64,000 nt of DNA from Sphingomonas sp. PP-F2F-A104-K0414 (lineage in GTDB: Bacteria; Pseudomonadota; Alphaproteobacteria; Sphingomonadales; Sphingomonadaceae): positions 62,001 through 126,000 of the forward strand of contig NZ_SLYD01000006.1 in NCBI RefSeq assembly GCF_004340945.1, written 5' to 3'. This document shows positions 15,528 through 24,800 of this stretch, piece by piece. The notes beneath the pieces are model-generated. The model did not search any database and was not told the origin of the DNA. It worked only from the letters and a program-made list of their open reading frames with translations. The number at the start of each line of letters is the position of its first letter. Position 1 is the stretch's first letter. Made by a program: the position numbers and the translations under genes.

Positions 15528-16619
15528 ATGTCGCTCCTTGATTTCACGTCCCTTACCTACGCGTTCGGTCGACTGGCTGGCGCAGCGCGCTTTGCGTCCC
15601 CCGAAATCCGCAGGGTTGCGAGCCTGGCAAACGTTGCCAGCGCATGGCGTGCGTATCGGCGCGACGCCGGCGCCGGCGATGTCGGCCCTGCGCATCAGCC
15701 AAGCAGCGATCCTGGCTCGATCCTAATGACCGACGACCCACGCCGCGACGCCGTCGTGCTCTGGCTTGCCGCACACGGGGTGCCACCGATTGCCGACGCT
15801 GCAACGATGGTCGTTCGCATGGTCAACGCGACGCGCGGGTTCGAGGTCGATGCGCTGGCATTGCTCAACGCCGCCGAGGATGCCTTGGCGCAGGCGGCTG
15901 CCGGTGGCCCCCTCACCGGTGCCTGCGGACTGGCGGACGCCGGTCCGGATCATCCGCTCCATGGGCTGGCGCGCGCTGCGGTCGCGGTCGACGTTTTGAT
16001 CCGCGCGCCGGACTTCGCCGAAAGCTCTGGGCACGAGGCGCTACTCCCCCTGCCCTCCCGATCGATGCGGCATTACGTTGCGTCCGAGCCGGCCGGATGC
16101 TGGGCCCTGAACCTTGTGCTTGTTGCACGCGGCATCGTCCCACCGGTTACCGGGATAGTCCCGCGCACGGTCTTTCGCCTCGATGTCACGGACGCCCAGC
16201 GGGCTGCCGCGCTCGTCGACCATAGCACGCATGAAGCGTTGGCCGCGTTCACGAACTTGGAGCGCATAGAGTCGGTGTTGGCTCGCGGTCGGGATGCCCT
16301 CGTCGGCTTATCCCGCAACGCCCGGGCGTTTGAGGCTTGGACGCTTTTGGCGGCGCTCGGTCCGACCACGCGCAAGCAGCTCATGCGCGCGCTTGGCTTG
16401 TCGCGCGCCGGTGCCGATATCCAGGCGCGCGCGCTTGCTGCTGCGAGACTCGTCGGGCTCGAAACGGGAGGTTTGGTATCCCCCGCCCTCCCCGGTTCGT
16501 CTCCGTCGCCGTCTGCGTCCCTCGATCACGGTCCGCTTTGTGCAGCGGCTGCGGATCTTGATATCGCAATGGCAGAGATTGACCGCCTCCTCACACGGGG
16601 TCTCGATAAACGAAACTAG
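15528..16619 (+). CDS. Unrecognised protein with C-terminal winged-helix-like region
   Basis: Up to 363 residues from ATG 15528 (no clear ribosome-binding site; ATG 15726 is an alternative). Ala-rich and helical. The C-terminal section TLLAALGPTTRKQLMRALGL followed by ADIQARALAAARLVGLE reads like a winged helix of the type found in rhizobial plasmid DUF families. Divergent from the recombinase with a palindrome in between, so it could be a regulator or accessory factor of recombination. Family not identified. Confidence 0.7.
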   Translation: MSLLDFTSLTYAFGRLAGAARFASPEIRRVASLANVASAWRAYRRDAGAGDVGPAHQPSSDPGSILMTDDPRRDAVVLWLAAHGVPPIADAATMVVRMVNATRGFEVDALALLNAAEDALAQAAAGGPLTGACGLADAGPDHPLHGLARAAVAVDVLIRAPDFAESSGHEALLPLPSRSMRHYVASEPAGCWALNLVLVARGIVPPVTGIVPRTVFRLDVTDAQRAAALVDHSTHEALAAFTNLERIESVLARGRDALVGLSRNARAFEAWTLLAALGPTTRKQLMRALGLSRAGADIQARALAAARLVGLETGGLVSPALPGSSPSPSASLDHGPLCAAAADLDIAMAEIDRLLTRGLDKRN

Positions 16620-16702
16620 CCAGTGCGATTTTTGGATACCCACGAAGATTATTAGCCCGTTCGCTTGCCTTACTTGCAGGAGGCTCGGTGCCTAGAAGAA
16701 CC

Positions 16703-17053
16703 CTAACACTTCGCGGTAAGTGCCCGCAGTTCCTCAAGTGCCTGCCAATAGGAACGGTGACCACGCTGGTTGGTAAATTCAACGAACCAGTCGAGTGTTT
16801 CCTGTGGACCCTTAATAAACAGATTTCCCTGAGCGACTGTCTCTCGCCGACGTCGGCTAGGTCGAGCTGAGACACTCTCGCCCTCCCCCTGGGCACGATC
16901 GACGAACCCCATTGCAGCGCCACGCGCGACTGCCTCCTCTTCTCTCATAGGATCGATACGAAGAGGCGCTTTCGAGAGGCCGGAAAGATTGAGTTTGTCG
17001 GCGACTTCGTCAGCCGATGCCGCATTAGGCTTCTTGAACCCATAACCGCTCAT
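16703..17053 (-). CDS. ParA partner: small ribbon-helix-helix partition protein
   Basis: 116 residues. The flexible, basic N-terminal part contains SARPSRRRRETV. The C-terminal part, NLFIKGPQETLDWFVEFTNQ then SYWQALEELRALT, has the strand-helix-helix layout of RHH centromere-binding proteins such as ParG. It overlaps parA by four bases (ATGA). Expected to bind the iterons upstream of parA and stimulate the ATPase. Confidence 0.7.
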   Translation of the reverse strand: MSGYGFKKPNAASADEVADKLNLSGLSKAPLRIDPMREEEAVARGAAMGFVDRAQGEGESVSARPSRRRRETVAQGNLFIKGPQETLDWFVEFTNQRGHRSYWQALEELRALTAKC

Positions 17054-17733
17054 CGGTCAGTCTCCTCACGCACAGCCTCTACGACTGCGTACGCAACTTC
17101 GAATGCGTTTCGCTTGGCTGCTGCAAGCCCTGAAGTCTTTTCATCGGTCAGCTCTTCCAACGTTGATGCAAAATCGAATACGTCACGGTAAGCCGCTCGT
17201 TCTACCAGTCCCTTGTTGAGCAACGGTAGATCAGCATCCTTTATTGCGGAGGTAATTCGTTTCGCAGATTTCGTTTCGATCGCCGCGTTGTCACGACTTC
17301 GGACGAGGCGGTACGGAATAACGCGGCCTAAGGCTTCCGCCTCCTCGTGTATCAAACCAACGGCATTAGCTGCTAATTCTGCGTCAATCGGCGACAGATT
17401 GAACGGAATCAGTACCAAGTGAGAGCGGGCAAGTGCTCTTGATGTCATCCGCGAAGCCGTCCCCTCAAGATCGATTAAAACAAAGTCGTTCTTCTCGGTG
17501 AGGGCGTCGAGCACCTTTACTAGCTCTGACTCTTTAGGGCTTGCTACGATCTCAAACGGAAGTGCCCTCCCCTCAGCGGTACGCCTGGCGCCCCACTTCG
17601 CTATGATTGCGTTTGGATCAGCATCGACGACGACAACCGACGCGCCGCTGCGAGCCAGCTCCCCAGCGAGAATGAACGTAAGAGTCGTTTTGCCGGCACC
17701 CCCTTTCGGGTTTGCTACTGATATCGCTGGCAT
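17050..17733 (-). CDS. parA: ParA-family partition ATPase
   Basis: 227 residues. Deviant Walker A NPKGGAGKTTL at about 8-18, Walker A' VVVVDADPN and Walker B FVLIDLEGTASR. No N-terminal helix-turn-helix, so it is of the short ParF type that relies on the RHH partner for DNA binding. First gene of the two-gene operon, with a 16-bp iteron array beginning about 150 bases upstream. Confidence 0.92.
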   Translation of the reverse strand: MPAISVANPKGGAGKTTLTFILAGELARSGASVVVVDADPNAIIAKWGARRTAEGRALPFEIVASPKESELVKVLDALTEKNDFVLIDLEGTASRMTSRALARSHLVLIPFNLSPIDAELAANAVGLIHEEAEALGRVIPYRLVRSRDNAAIETKSAKRITSAIKDADLPLLNKGLVERAAYRDVFDFASTLEELTDEKTSGLAAAKRNAFEVAYAVVEAVREETDR

Positions 17734-17851
17734 GCCTGCGTTTCCTCATTAACATTTTACTAGGCTACTAATTGCCTATTCCAATCGATTGGCCATGCAT
17801 AGGCTGTTGGCTGCCTATCAAAATCCTATTAATAGTGCAAGACATATACAA

Positions 17852-18045
17852 TGGATATCCTTTTGGTAGCCTTTGGATCGCCTATCGATATAGCTGCCTA
17901 TGCATATGATGGCCTATGCATATGCTGGCCTATGGATATCCCTGCCTATGGATATCCTTTCCTATGGATATGGCGGCCTATCGATATGGTGGTCGATGGT
18001 TGATAGCCAACCGAAGAATATCGACTGGATATCCTTTTGGTAGCC
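17852..18045. repeat. Pair of 20-bp direct repeats bracketing the iteron array
   Basis: TGGATATCC-TTTTGGTAGCC occurs identically at 17852-17871 and 18026-18045, one on each side of the tandem array. Partial copies (TGGATATCC) occur at about 18053-18062 and within the array. Their placement suggests boundary elements of one binding region. Confidence 0.75.
17881..17992. repeat. Seven tandem 16-bp iterons: partition centromere or origin
   Basis: CCTAT-SSATAT cores start at 17881, 17897, 17913, 17929, 17945, 17961 and 17977, an exact 16-bp period. The central bases vary between TCGATA, TGCATA and TGGATA, so each unit has a near-palindromic AT-rich core followed by a variable 5-base spacer. A degenerate eighth copy may follow at 17993. 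The array lies directly upstream of parA, where ParF/ParG-type systems place their centromere. A replication iteron role is also possible, although no Rep gene is adjacent. Confidence 0.85.
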
Positions 18046-18080
18046 AAACGAAATGGATATCCTGCGGATATTCACCCTCC

Positions 18081-18590
18081 TCACTGGCCTACGTCGTAGG
18101 CTGCTGGAGTTAGACGACCGCCGCGGCTGCCAGGATCGTTGGCAAAATAGAGCAGCTTTACATGCAATAGATAATCTGTAGCCTTCAGCGCAGCCTGATT
18201 GTTTGCGCCAACGACCGACCCACCCACAGCAAGCTGCCGCTCGCGCTGGAGGGCATATAAACCTTCTCCGCGGGCGACGAGCAGGGGATCGCCCAAATAT
18301 GACACCAGGAGCTTCAGCAAAGGGCAGGGGAGGGGGTCAACACACAGGCATCCATCGTTTTGTGCGTCAGCCACCCAAATTAGAGCCACCATGGCGGCAA
18401 AGAGCCCGTCGGCAGGGTTCACCGCGTACGCTTCTAGCCCAGCGCGATTGTCCCTAGGAGCGGTCGCCGCACGGCATCTCCATGTCACCATCAGTGTCGA
18501 TACCGCCCTTAAGGAGCTTTTGCGCCGTCGCAGGGGGAGGGAGGGCGATCGCAAGCATGCCAAGGATTGCGAGTGTCCGATTTATGTGTG
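18081..18590 (-). pseudogene. Decayed secreted-protein gene at the end of the conjugation operon
   Basis: After the stop at 18601 a good ribosome-binding site (AAGGGG) precedes an ATA codon and a frame reading NRTLAILGMLAIALPPPATAQ, a convincing signal peptide. That frame stops after about 43 codons. A second frame, open from 18563 to 18081, carries the remainder, including RGEGLYALQRERQLAVGGS and ALKATDYLLHVKLLY. The lack of ATG and the frame change suggest a broken gene, possibly for a VirB5/TrbJ-like conjugation protein. That assignment is speculative. Confidence 0.35.
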
Positions 18591-18600
18591 TTCCCCTTGC

Positions 18601-19359
18601 TCAGTTGAGCGGTTTTGGGTTGGTAAAGTTGATGCTGGTGTGGAGGTTGCCGGCCGGCGACCGATGCAAGTCGATCGTCCGACTGGTTCGCTGTGTGAAG
18701 ACCATCGGCCGCACCACAGTCTCATAGGTGGTCGATGTACCGAACCACTTCGTCAGACCGTGCCATTTGTCCCCCTCGATGATTCTCATCCGGTAAGTGC
18801 CGGGTGGCACCGGTACGGATACATCCTCGTTATGGTTCACATAGACGGAGATGACGTGAACGTCGGTTTTTCGATCAAACAGCTGTACGACAACATTTGC
18901 ATCTGCCGCTCTCACCCCAATTTTCGACGTCGCCGTCTTTGGATCGACACTATTATTGACCGTGACGGTTCCGGACGCTGGGAAGGGCAGTTCCGCCACG
19001 CGATCGGGAAACCAGCCGGAGCGTTTTGCCTCACGGTAGGCGGGGATCAAGATAGGCATCGCGCATAGCAGGAATATCCATTTCTGCGCTGGGTGCGTCT
19101 GAGCATGTCGTTTCGGACGATGTCGGTTCTTCTGATAGTCGAACCCACGACTGGCTGTATCGAACCAGCCAGGGCCAACTCCGCTGCCGTTGCCACCGCC
19201 TCCGATCCAACGCGCGCTGCCAAGCGGTACCGCTTTTCTGTGTTTGTCGTGCGGCTGCTCTACCCTCGCTTTGCGATCGTCCCAGATTGTTGTGCCGGAG
19301 GCCTTTCTCTGACGGTCCCGATAGCGCTCGCGCATATAGTCTCGGTCATCAATGCCCAT
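18601..19359 (-). CDS. Single-span membrane protein with RDYMRERYRDR N-terminus
   Basis: 252 residues from ATG 19359, chosen because GGGG precedes it and the longer frame lacks a signal. The cytoplasmic basic N-terminus begins MGIDDRDYMRERYRDRQRK. One membrane segment lies at about 118-133 (KWIFLLCAMPILIPAY). The C-terminal half is predicted beta-rich and extracytoplasmic, with VVVQLFDRKTDVHVISVYVN and VPVPPGTYRMRIIEGDKWHG. The RDYMR opening is shared with the 106-residue protein two genes upstream. A surface or mating-pair role is inferred from the operon. Confidence 0.75.
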   Translation of the reverse strand: MGIDDRDYMRERYRDRQRKASGTTIWDDRKARVEQPHDKHRKAVPLGSARWIGGGGNGSGVGPGWFDTASRGFDYQKNRHRPKRHAQTHPAQKWIFLLCAMPILIPAYREAKRSGWFPDRVAELPFPASGTVTVNNSVDPKTATSKIGVRAADANVVVQLFDRKTDVHVISVYVNHNEDVSVPVPPGTYRMRIIEGDKWHGLTKWFGTSTTYETVVRPMVFTQRTSRTIDLHRSPAGNLHTSINFTNPKPLN

Positions 19360-19651
19360 GACCAGCCCCCGCAATTTCCTTCGCCCGCCGGTTGACGGCG
19401 CGGCGGTGGAGAACACCGAGTTGCTGAGCGAAATCGACGATGACGAACGAAAACTCGTCAGCGACGTCTTGCTCGGCCGCGCAGGTGGGCGCGATCGAAG
19501 CTGCAGCCAGTACCAGATGCGCAGCGGCGATGGGATGCGCTTGCATTAGGTGGAATGACTGAGTCCGGAAGCCGTCCGCCAAGTCCGTGTCGGACAGTGC
19601 ATCGGGTGTCAGCAGCTCGGCCGAGGACGGTTCACTTTCAGCGTGTTGCAT
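19349..19651 (-). CDS. Small unrecognised protein of the conjugation operon
   Basis: 100 residues, overlapping its neighbours at both ends (14 bases upstream, 11 bases downstream), the usual spacing in this operon. It has an acidic N-terminal half, a weakly hydrophobic stretch AAAHLVLAAASIAP and a Cys. No signal peptide or known family. Confidence 0.55.
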   Translation of the reverse strand: MQHAESEPSSAELLTPDALSDTDLADGFRTQSFHLMQAHPIAAAHLVLAAASIAPTCAAEQDVADEFSFVIVDFAQQLGVLHRRAVNRRAKEIAGAGHGH

Positions 19652-19958
19652 GATTACTCCCCCCGGTACGTGGATCGCTTTGCGTAGTGTGCGGCGTGAA
19701 GGTGGCGCCCTGGCCGTGCCATTGGGCTCCGATCATCGCGCAGGCGATCGCCCACAGGGCCGTGAAGACGGCAGTCCCGCCGACGATCCAGAATGTCAGC
19801 GCCATCAGCCGGCGATGGCGGTGTCGCGGTGTGGCTTCAGGCGAGGGATCGACCGTCGCCCCCCAGATTACACCGTCGGTGGGCGCGGCATCGAGGCGGG
19901 TTGTACGGCCACGTTGCCTGGGTGGGGCTCGCATATAGTCGCGTTCAGCCAACCCCAT
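19638..19958 (-). CDS. Small membrane protein with ERDYMR N-terminus
   Basis: 106 residues. It opens MGLAERDYMRAPP, has a basic linker (PRHRHRRL), then one membrane helix, MALTFWIVGGTAVFTALWAI. The opening matches the 252-residue protein at 18601-19359. It overlaps the NERD gene start by 14 bases. Confidence 0.65.
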   Translation of the reverse strand: MGLAERDYMRAPPRQRGRTTRLDAAPTDGVIWGATVDPSPEATPRHRHRRLMALTFWIVGGTAVFTALWAIACAMIGAQWHGQGATFTPHTTQSDPRTGGSNHATR

Positions 19959-21159
19959 GACTCACCTCCCGCTGTTCCCGATGTGTCGTGATAAGGGCGT
20001 CTCGGATGATTGGAGCTTTGCTCGCATCGCTCAGCCAGTTGCGATAGCGCGGGTTCCACCGGGCCAGGCCCTCGCAAGCCAGCTTCAGACAAACACCCGC
20101 TGCTTCATCCCTACCGGCGAGGAAGGCGACGCTGCCGTCAGGCAGTACGCGCTCGTATATACCAGGCACGATCTCAATCTTGTCCGATGCCTTGCCCTCA
20201 GCGGCTATGGTGCTCAGCGCGGTATCGCTCGTGACCACGGTTGCCTTAGGCTCGCTTGAGGCGACGACAGGGGAGGCCTCTTCTGCGCTAGCCACGGCCT
20301 GGATGCCGCCCTGCTGCGTGGCGGGAGGCTTTGTCTCGTCGTCGGCTCCGCCTTCCTCGTTGTCGACAACCATAGCCGGCTTGATCTTTGACGATCGCAA
20401 GCCGATCATTTCTTCGAAACCGCGGGGATCAGGCTGGTGGTCTCCTGCGAGCTGACTGCCAATCGCCAACAGCGTCTTCGCTGATACGCCAGTCGAGAAC
20501 AGCCGGCCAATCGCAGTTATCCCGCCAAATTCCGTCCATTCTGCAATGAAGTTGTCTGCTTTGTAGATCGGCACGTCGGCGCCGACCTTCGAGCGGTCGA
20601 TCGAACAGTCCGGAGGAATGATGACGAAGGCACCAATCGTCTCGAACGCGACGTCATGCCGACGCCCTTTCATCCAGGCCCTTAAAACCTCCCTTTGGCG
20701 TCGCGCCTGTTCAAGTGGATTAGGGATGTCGATCGGCCGTCGCCATCCCTCATACCAGACGTGCCATTCATTATGCTCGTTCTTGGAGATCCGACCACGA
20801 TAGTTCTTCACCTCAACAACCGCAGCGGTGCGTGACAGTCGTGACAGGATGACATGATCGAACTGGGCGAACCCGCCGATACCGTCCGGAAGCCGCAGAT
20901 CGTGCAAGAGCGCGTGGTTGGGCGCGTTATGGAAGTGACGATCTAGGATATGCGCGGTCGATCGCTCACCGTTTAGCCCGCGCTGTCGGTTCATAGTTTC
21001 CTTGCGCGCGCGCTCTGGCAGCCGGTCAAAATCCGAATTTGCCATGAACGCGGCGATCGCCACGCATTCTTCTGCTTTAGTCGACGGCTTAACGATCACG
21101 TATTTGTCCCCCTTTGGTTTGTTGAGTTTCAGCAGCAACCTTCTGTCCGGGCCTGCCAA
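19945..21159 (-). CDS. NERD-domain (nuclease-related) protein of the conjugation operon
   Basis: 404 residues. The NERD fold spans about 65-190: RGLNGERSTAHILDRHF, LPDGIGGFAQFDHVIL and AAVVEVKNYRGRISK carry the E, D and ExK pattern of PD-(D/E)xK-like nucleases. The C-terminal 60 residues (KIEIVPGIYERVLPDG then RWNPRYRNWL) look like a separate small module, joined by a disordered linker. NERD proteins are often plasmid-borne, with proposed DNA-processing roles. It overlaps the preceding gene by 31 bases, so an internal TTG after AGAAGG is an alternative start. Confidence 0.8.
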   Translation of the reverse strand: MAGPDRRLLLKLNKPKGDKYVIVKPSTKAEECVAIAAFMANSDFDRLPERARKETMNRQRGLNGERSTAHILDRHFHNAPNHALLHDLRLPDGIGGFAQFDHVILSRLSRTAAVVEVKNYRGRISKNEHNEWHVWYEGWRRPIDIPNPLEQARRQREVLRAWMKGRRHDVAFETIGAFVIIPPDCSIDRSKVGADVPIYKADNFIAEWTEFGGITAIGRLFSTGVSAKTLLAIGSQLAGDHQPDPRGFEEMIGLRSSKIKPAMVVDNEEGGADDETKPPATQQGGIQAVASAEEASPVVASSEPKATVVTSDTALSTIAAEGKASDKIEIVPGIYERVLPDGSVAFLAGRDEAAGVCLKLACEGLARWNPRYRNWLSDASKAPIIRDALITTHREQREVSHGVG

Positions 21160-21896
21160 TGCACTGCCGGCAGTGACACGTCCCGCAACCGGCTGCCGGA
21201 GCCGCTCGCTGAATGAATTTGGACGATTTGGACCTCTCGCCCGGCGTCCACCTCAATTCGTGAGACGCAGTCGATGGCGGCCTGGACAGAGCGGCATGCA
21301 CCGTCGTTGACCCCGGCACCGGCGTTCAGGAACAGAACTGATCTAGGGCTTGTGGTCAGCCAGCGGCGAATGGACGTTGTGGTGGACGACGTACCGGCCG
21401 CAAACCGTCCGGCATCCTCTTGAAGACGCGCTAACGCCATCCAGCCTGCTCGGTTGTCGGTGGAGACGTCGAGGTCCAGGCGCATCGCGTCGGCCATTGA
21501 TTGATACCCGAAAGCACGAACTTTTTCCGAGACGTCATGCAGTCGGGCACCGGGTCTCCCCGCCACGTCCCAAATCATCTCGCCCAGCACACAGGTGAGA
21601 CGGTTGTAAATGATGGGTTCCAGGCCGTCAGACCTTAAAATTGCTTCGCCGGCGCAGGCGAGCTCAAGCTGAGTGACGTGGTCCGCAAAAAAGTCCCAAT
21701 TTCCCTTGACCGGGTCCAGCAGGAGGTCGGTATCCTGGATGGCCTGAAGGCGGGTGAGTTGGCTGCCTTCGTCGACAATCATCAGGCGTCCGCGACCTTG
21801 CCGCGCTTGATTCAGCAGCAGTTCTAGGATGTCCGCTGGAATGGTATCGGCCGTGCCGCAGAGGATCACGGTGGTTTGTGTGTCGGTCATCGTCAC
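21129..21896 (-). CDS. Unrecognised protein between relaxase and NERD gene
   Basis: 255 residues, overlapping the relaxase stop by four bases. The N-terminal part, TTVILCGTADTIPADILELL followed by RGRLMIVDEGSQL, and the later SVLFLNAGAGVNDG suggest an alpha/beta nucleotide-binding-like fold without a Walker A. A conjugation role comes from the operon only. Confidence 0.6.
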   Translation of the reverse strand: MTMTDTQTTVILCGTADTIPADILELLLNQARQGRGRLMIVDEGSQLTRLQAIQDTDLLLDPVKGNWDFFADHVTQLELACAGEAILRSDGLEPIIYNRLTCVLGEMIWDVAGRPGARLHDVSEKVRAFGYQSMADAMRLDLDVSTDNRAGWMALARLQEDAGRFAAGTSSTTTSIRRWLTTSPRSVLFLNAGAGVNDGACRSVQAAIDCVSRIEVDAGREVQIVQIHSASGSGSRLRDVSLPAVHWQARTEGCC

Positions 21897-24800
21897 ATAT
21901 CCAAACTGAGGTTTTTCTGGGGAAGGCCGCGGATCTGTTCGCCAGACTCGATCATCGCGGGCAGGGCGCTTAGGTCGTCCATGTCGAGTGGACGCATGCC
22001 GAGCTCGTCGTCCTTGCGATCGGGCTGAACATCGCGCCGATCGGCGTCCTGGCCGTCCTTGATCGACGGCATCTCCCCATCGAGGTTTTTGATGTCGGAA
22101 TAGTCGGTGGTCGACGCGCCCATTGGCGGCAGGTCCGTCATGTCGAGGCTGGCGGGATCGATCAGGATCTTTTCGCTGCTCGCCTCGTCGAGGCTCTCCA
22201 TCGCTTTGGTGAGCGCATCGTCGGCCGCTTTGGTCTGTATGGCAGCACCATCGATATCGAGGCGGCCAAGGCTTTCCAGTGAAGAGGTTTTGTCGCCAGG
22301 GTTTTTATCCAGCTGCATCTCGAGCTTCTGCTGGCTGTCGACGACCATGGTCAGGTCGAGGCGAATACGGGTGACACCGACGTTGAAGAGCCGCTGGTTC
22401 GACAGATTACGCTCGAAGCTCTGCATCACCGTGATGCCTTTGTTCACGGTGATGCCCTGCGCCATGTGCATGTTTAGCGCGTAGGCGAGGTCCATCCGCT
22501 GCATCATCGGGTCGTTCTTCTCGAGCGTGACCTGTCCCTTGTTCGCCAGTTCGACCGTGACCTTGCCGTTCTCAATGCCGGCGATCGTGGCCAGCGAGGC
22601 ATTGTAGATGCCGCGCTCCTTGTCGTTATCAGTCCACCGAATCCGGTCACCTTCGTGAACCTGGATCGTCTCGATCGTCGCGAGCGACATACGATCCTTG
22701 TCGATCATCGGATCGATCTTCTGAGGACTGAACTTGATCGACTTACCGTTTTTGACGATCTCGACCTTGCCGTTTGCAAAGCTGCGCCGGACCTCAGCTA
22801 CTCCGCGTTCGAGGTTAAGCTCCGGCACCGAGCCCTTGATCTCCAGCCGCTGCCCTTTCTCGTAGGTTTTGGCGTAGCGCAGGTCCTCACGCTCGATGTT
22901 CACGTTCTGGATGACCGCAATGGATAGCCCGTCACCTTTGAGCGTGCCCTCGTCCTTCAGGCCTTTTTGCACCGCCTGATTGATCGCCGCGCGGGTCTGG
23001 CGGCCGGACGCGAAAATGGCCGTGTTGGCACGTTCATCGGGCGACAGGGCCAGCCACAGGTCGGAGGCGTGCGCCGATGGATCCTCATGCTCGACGACCT
23101 TGTCGCCAAGGACCTTCATGGCCTGACCCGCCTTGCCGATGTTGGCCAGCGCCGCGACCGTACGCAGCTGGTCAGTCTGCTGGCGAAGGTTGTCATCCAT
23201 GCGCGCCATGCCGATCTTGTCGGCCTGCATCATGGCAAAAGCCTTGCCGGCATCGATCGGGAGGAGCTGCTGGCGATCGCCGATCAGTGCAATCTTCTCG
23301 ATGCCGAGCGCTTCAGCGATCGTCAGCATTTTGAGCATGTCGCGGTTCGACACCATCGACGTCTCGTCGACGACGATAACCGTGTCCTTTAATTCGTCAC
23401 GGCGTGCCTGCGCATCGAGCGTGTTCGGGTTGGTGACGTGCTTTTCGTTGTGCCAGATGAAGTGGGCCATCGTCTCGGCTTTAACGCCGGAATCCTGCAT
23501 CTGGTCGACCGACATTTCGCGGCCGGGACTGGCGTCAGGGCGTGCCATCCCTTCGCTCATGTCGGCGACCATCTTATTCTGAAAGGCGAGGCCCAGGATC
23601 GATTTGCCTTCTCCCTCAACGACGCGGGCAACGGCCTGCAGCATCGTCGACTTACCGGCACCGGCGATGCCCTGGACCGCTACGATGCGGTCGGAGGTCG
23701 ATACGATCAAGGTCGCGGCTGCGAGCTGGCCTTCGTTCAGAGGGTGAGGGGAGGCGGCCTGCAGTCGGTCTGGCGCTTCCGAGGGAGCCACGATCGGGGC
23801 ACCTGCGTCTTTACCCGCCTGGACCCGCGCAAGGATGCTCTCCTCGGTGTGAAGCGCTTCCGGTGTCGTGACAGCCTCGACCTTCTGACCCTGGTGGGTA
23901 ATCTCCCCGGATAGCAGTTTGCCCTTCTCGAGGAGCTGCTCGACCCTCGCCTCGACATGATCGATGGTGACGCCCTTCAGGCCGAAATCGAGCGCCTTTT
24001 TGGCGACCTTGTCTTTGTCGAACGCCGCTTCGCGCTGATTGAGACTACGGACCGCGGATGCGACAGCAAGCTGCGCGTTGGCCTGCCCCGTTGACTGCGC
24101 CAGGCGTACAAAGCCGCGGTCAACCAGCGGGTCCGGTGACCGGAGCAAGCCCGACACCGTATCTATCGCGACTTTCACGGCGTCCGCAATTACGGTGTAG
24201 CCGCGCCCGATCGGGCCAGCATTCTCGCGTTGCTCCAGCTTTGCGGCGTTCTGTAACGCTCCTTCGAGCAGCTTCTTGCCGTCAAACCCTTGCTCTGCGG
24301 CCTTCTTCATCCAGTCGAGCACGAGGCCATCGCGGTCTTCGACATTCAGCTTGGGATCTCGCGTATTTACGGTGATTTTGTTACGGCCTTCCGGCGAGAC
24401 AATGCCCAGCTCAGCCGCTTTCTCCATGATCTGTTCACGGCGCTGGCTGAACGTCTCCAATACCGCTTTCGGAACGCCGGCAATTTCGAACGTCCCGTGC
24501 TTGCCGGTCATCTGCACCTGGTAGCCAAGCTTCTCCAGCTCATCGCGCAGGAAGCTATGATAGATCGAGCCGATCACGCTGTTGCTTGACCATATCCGGT
24601 CTGCATGAAGGGCATGGAGTTTGCCGTCCGGCCCCCTTGTCATGTTGGCGACGATGGCGTGGATATGTGCCTGCGGATCTAGTGCTCGGCTCGTGTCGTG
24701 CTGGAACAGGGCGTAGACCAGATTGCCGGTTTTAACCGCCTCGGTTTTCCCGTCTTTCGTCGAGCGCGTTTCGGCTAGGTTCTTTTCGACCCATGCCATG

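Noticed and set aside
17881..17992. CRISPR-like array
   Set aside because: Units are 16 bp with no unique spacers of CRISPR length and no cas genes; iterons explain it.
20010..24589. Several forward ORFs opposite the relaxase and NERD genes
   Set aside because: Shadows with no domain signatures and no ribosome-binding sites.
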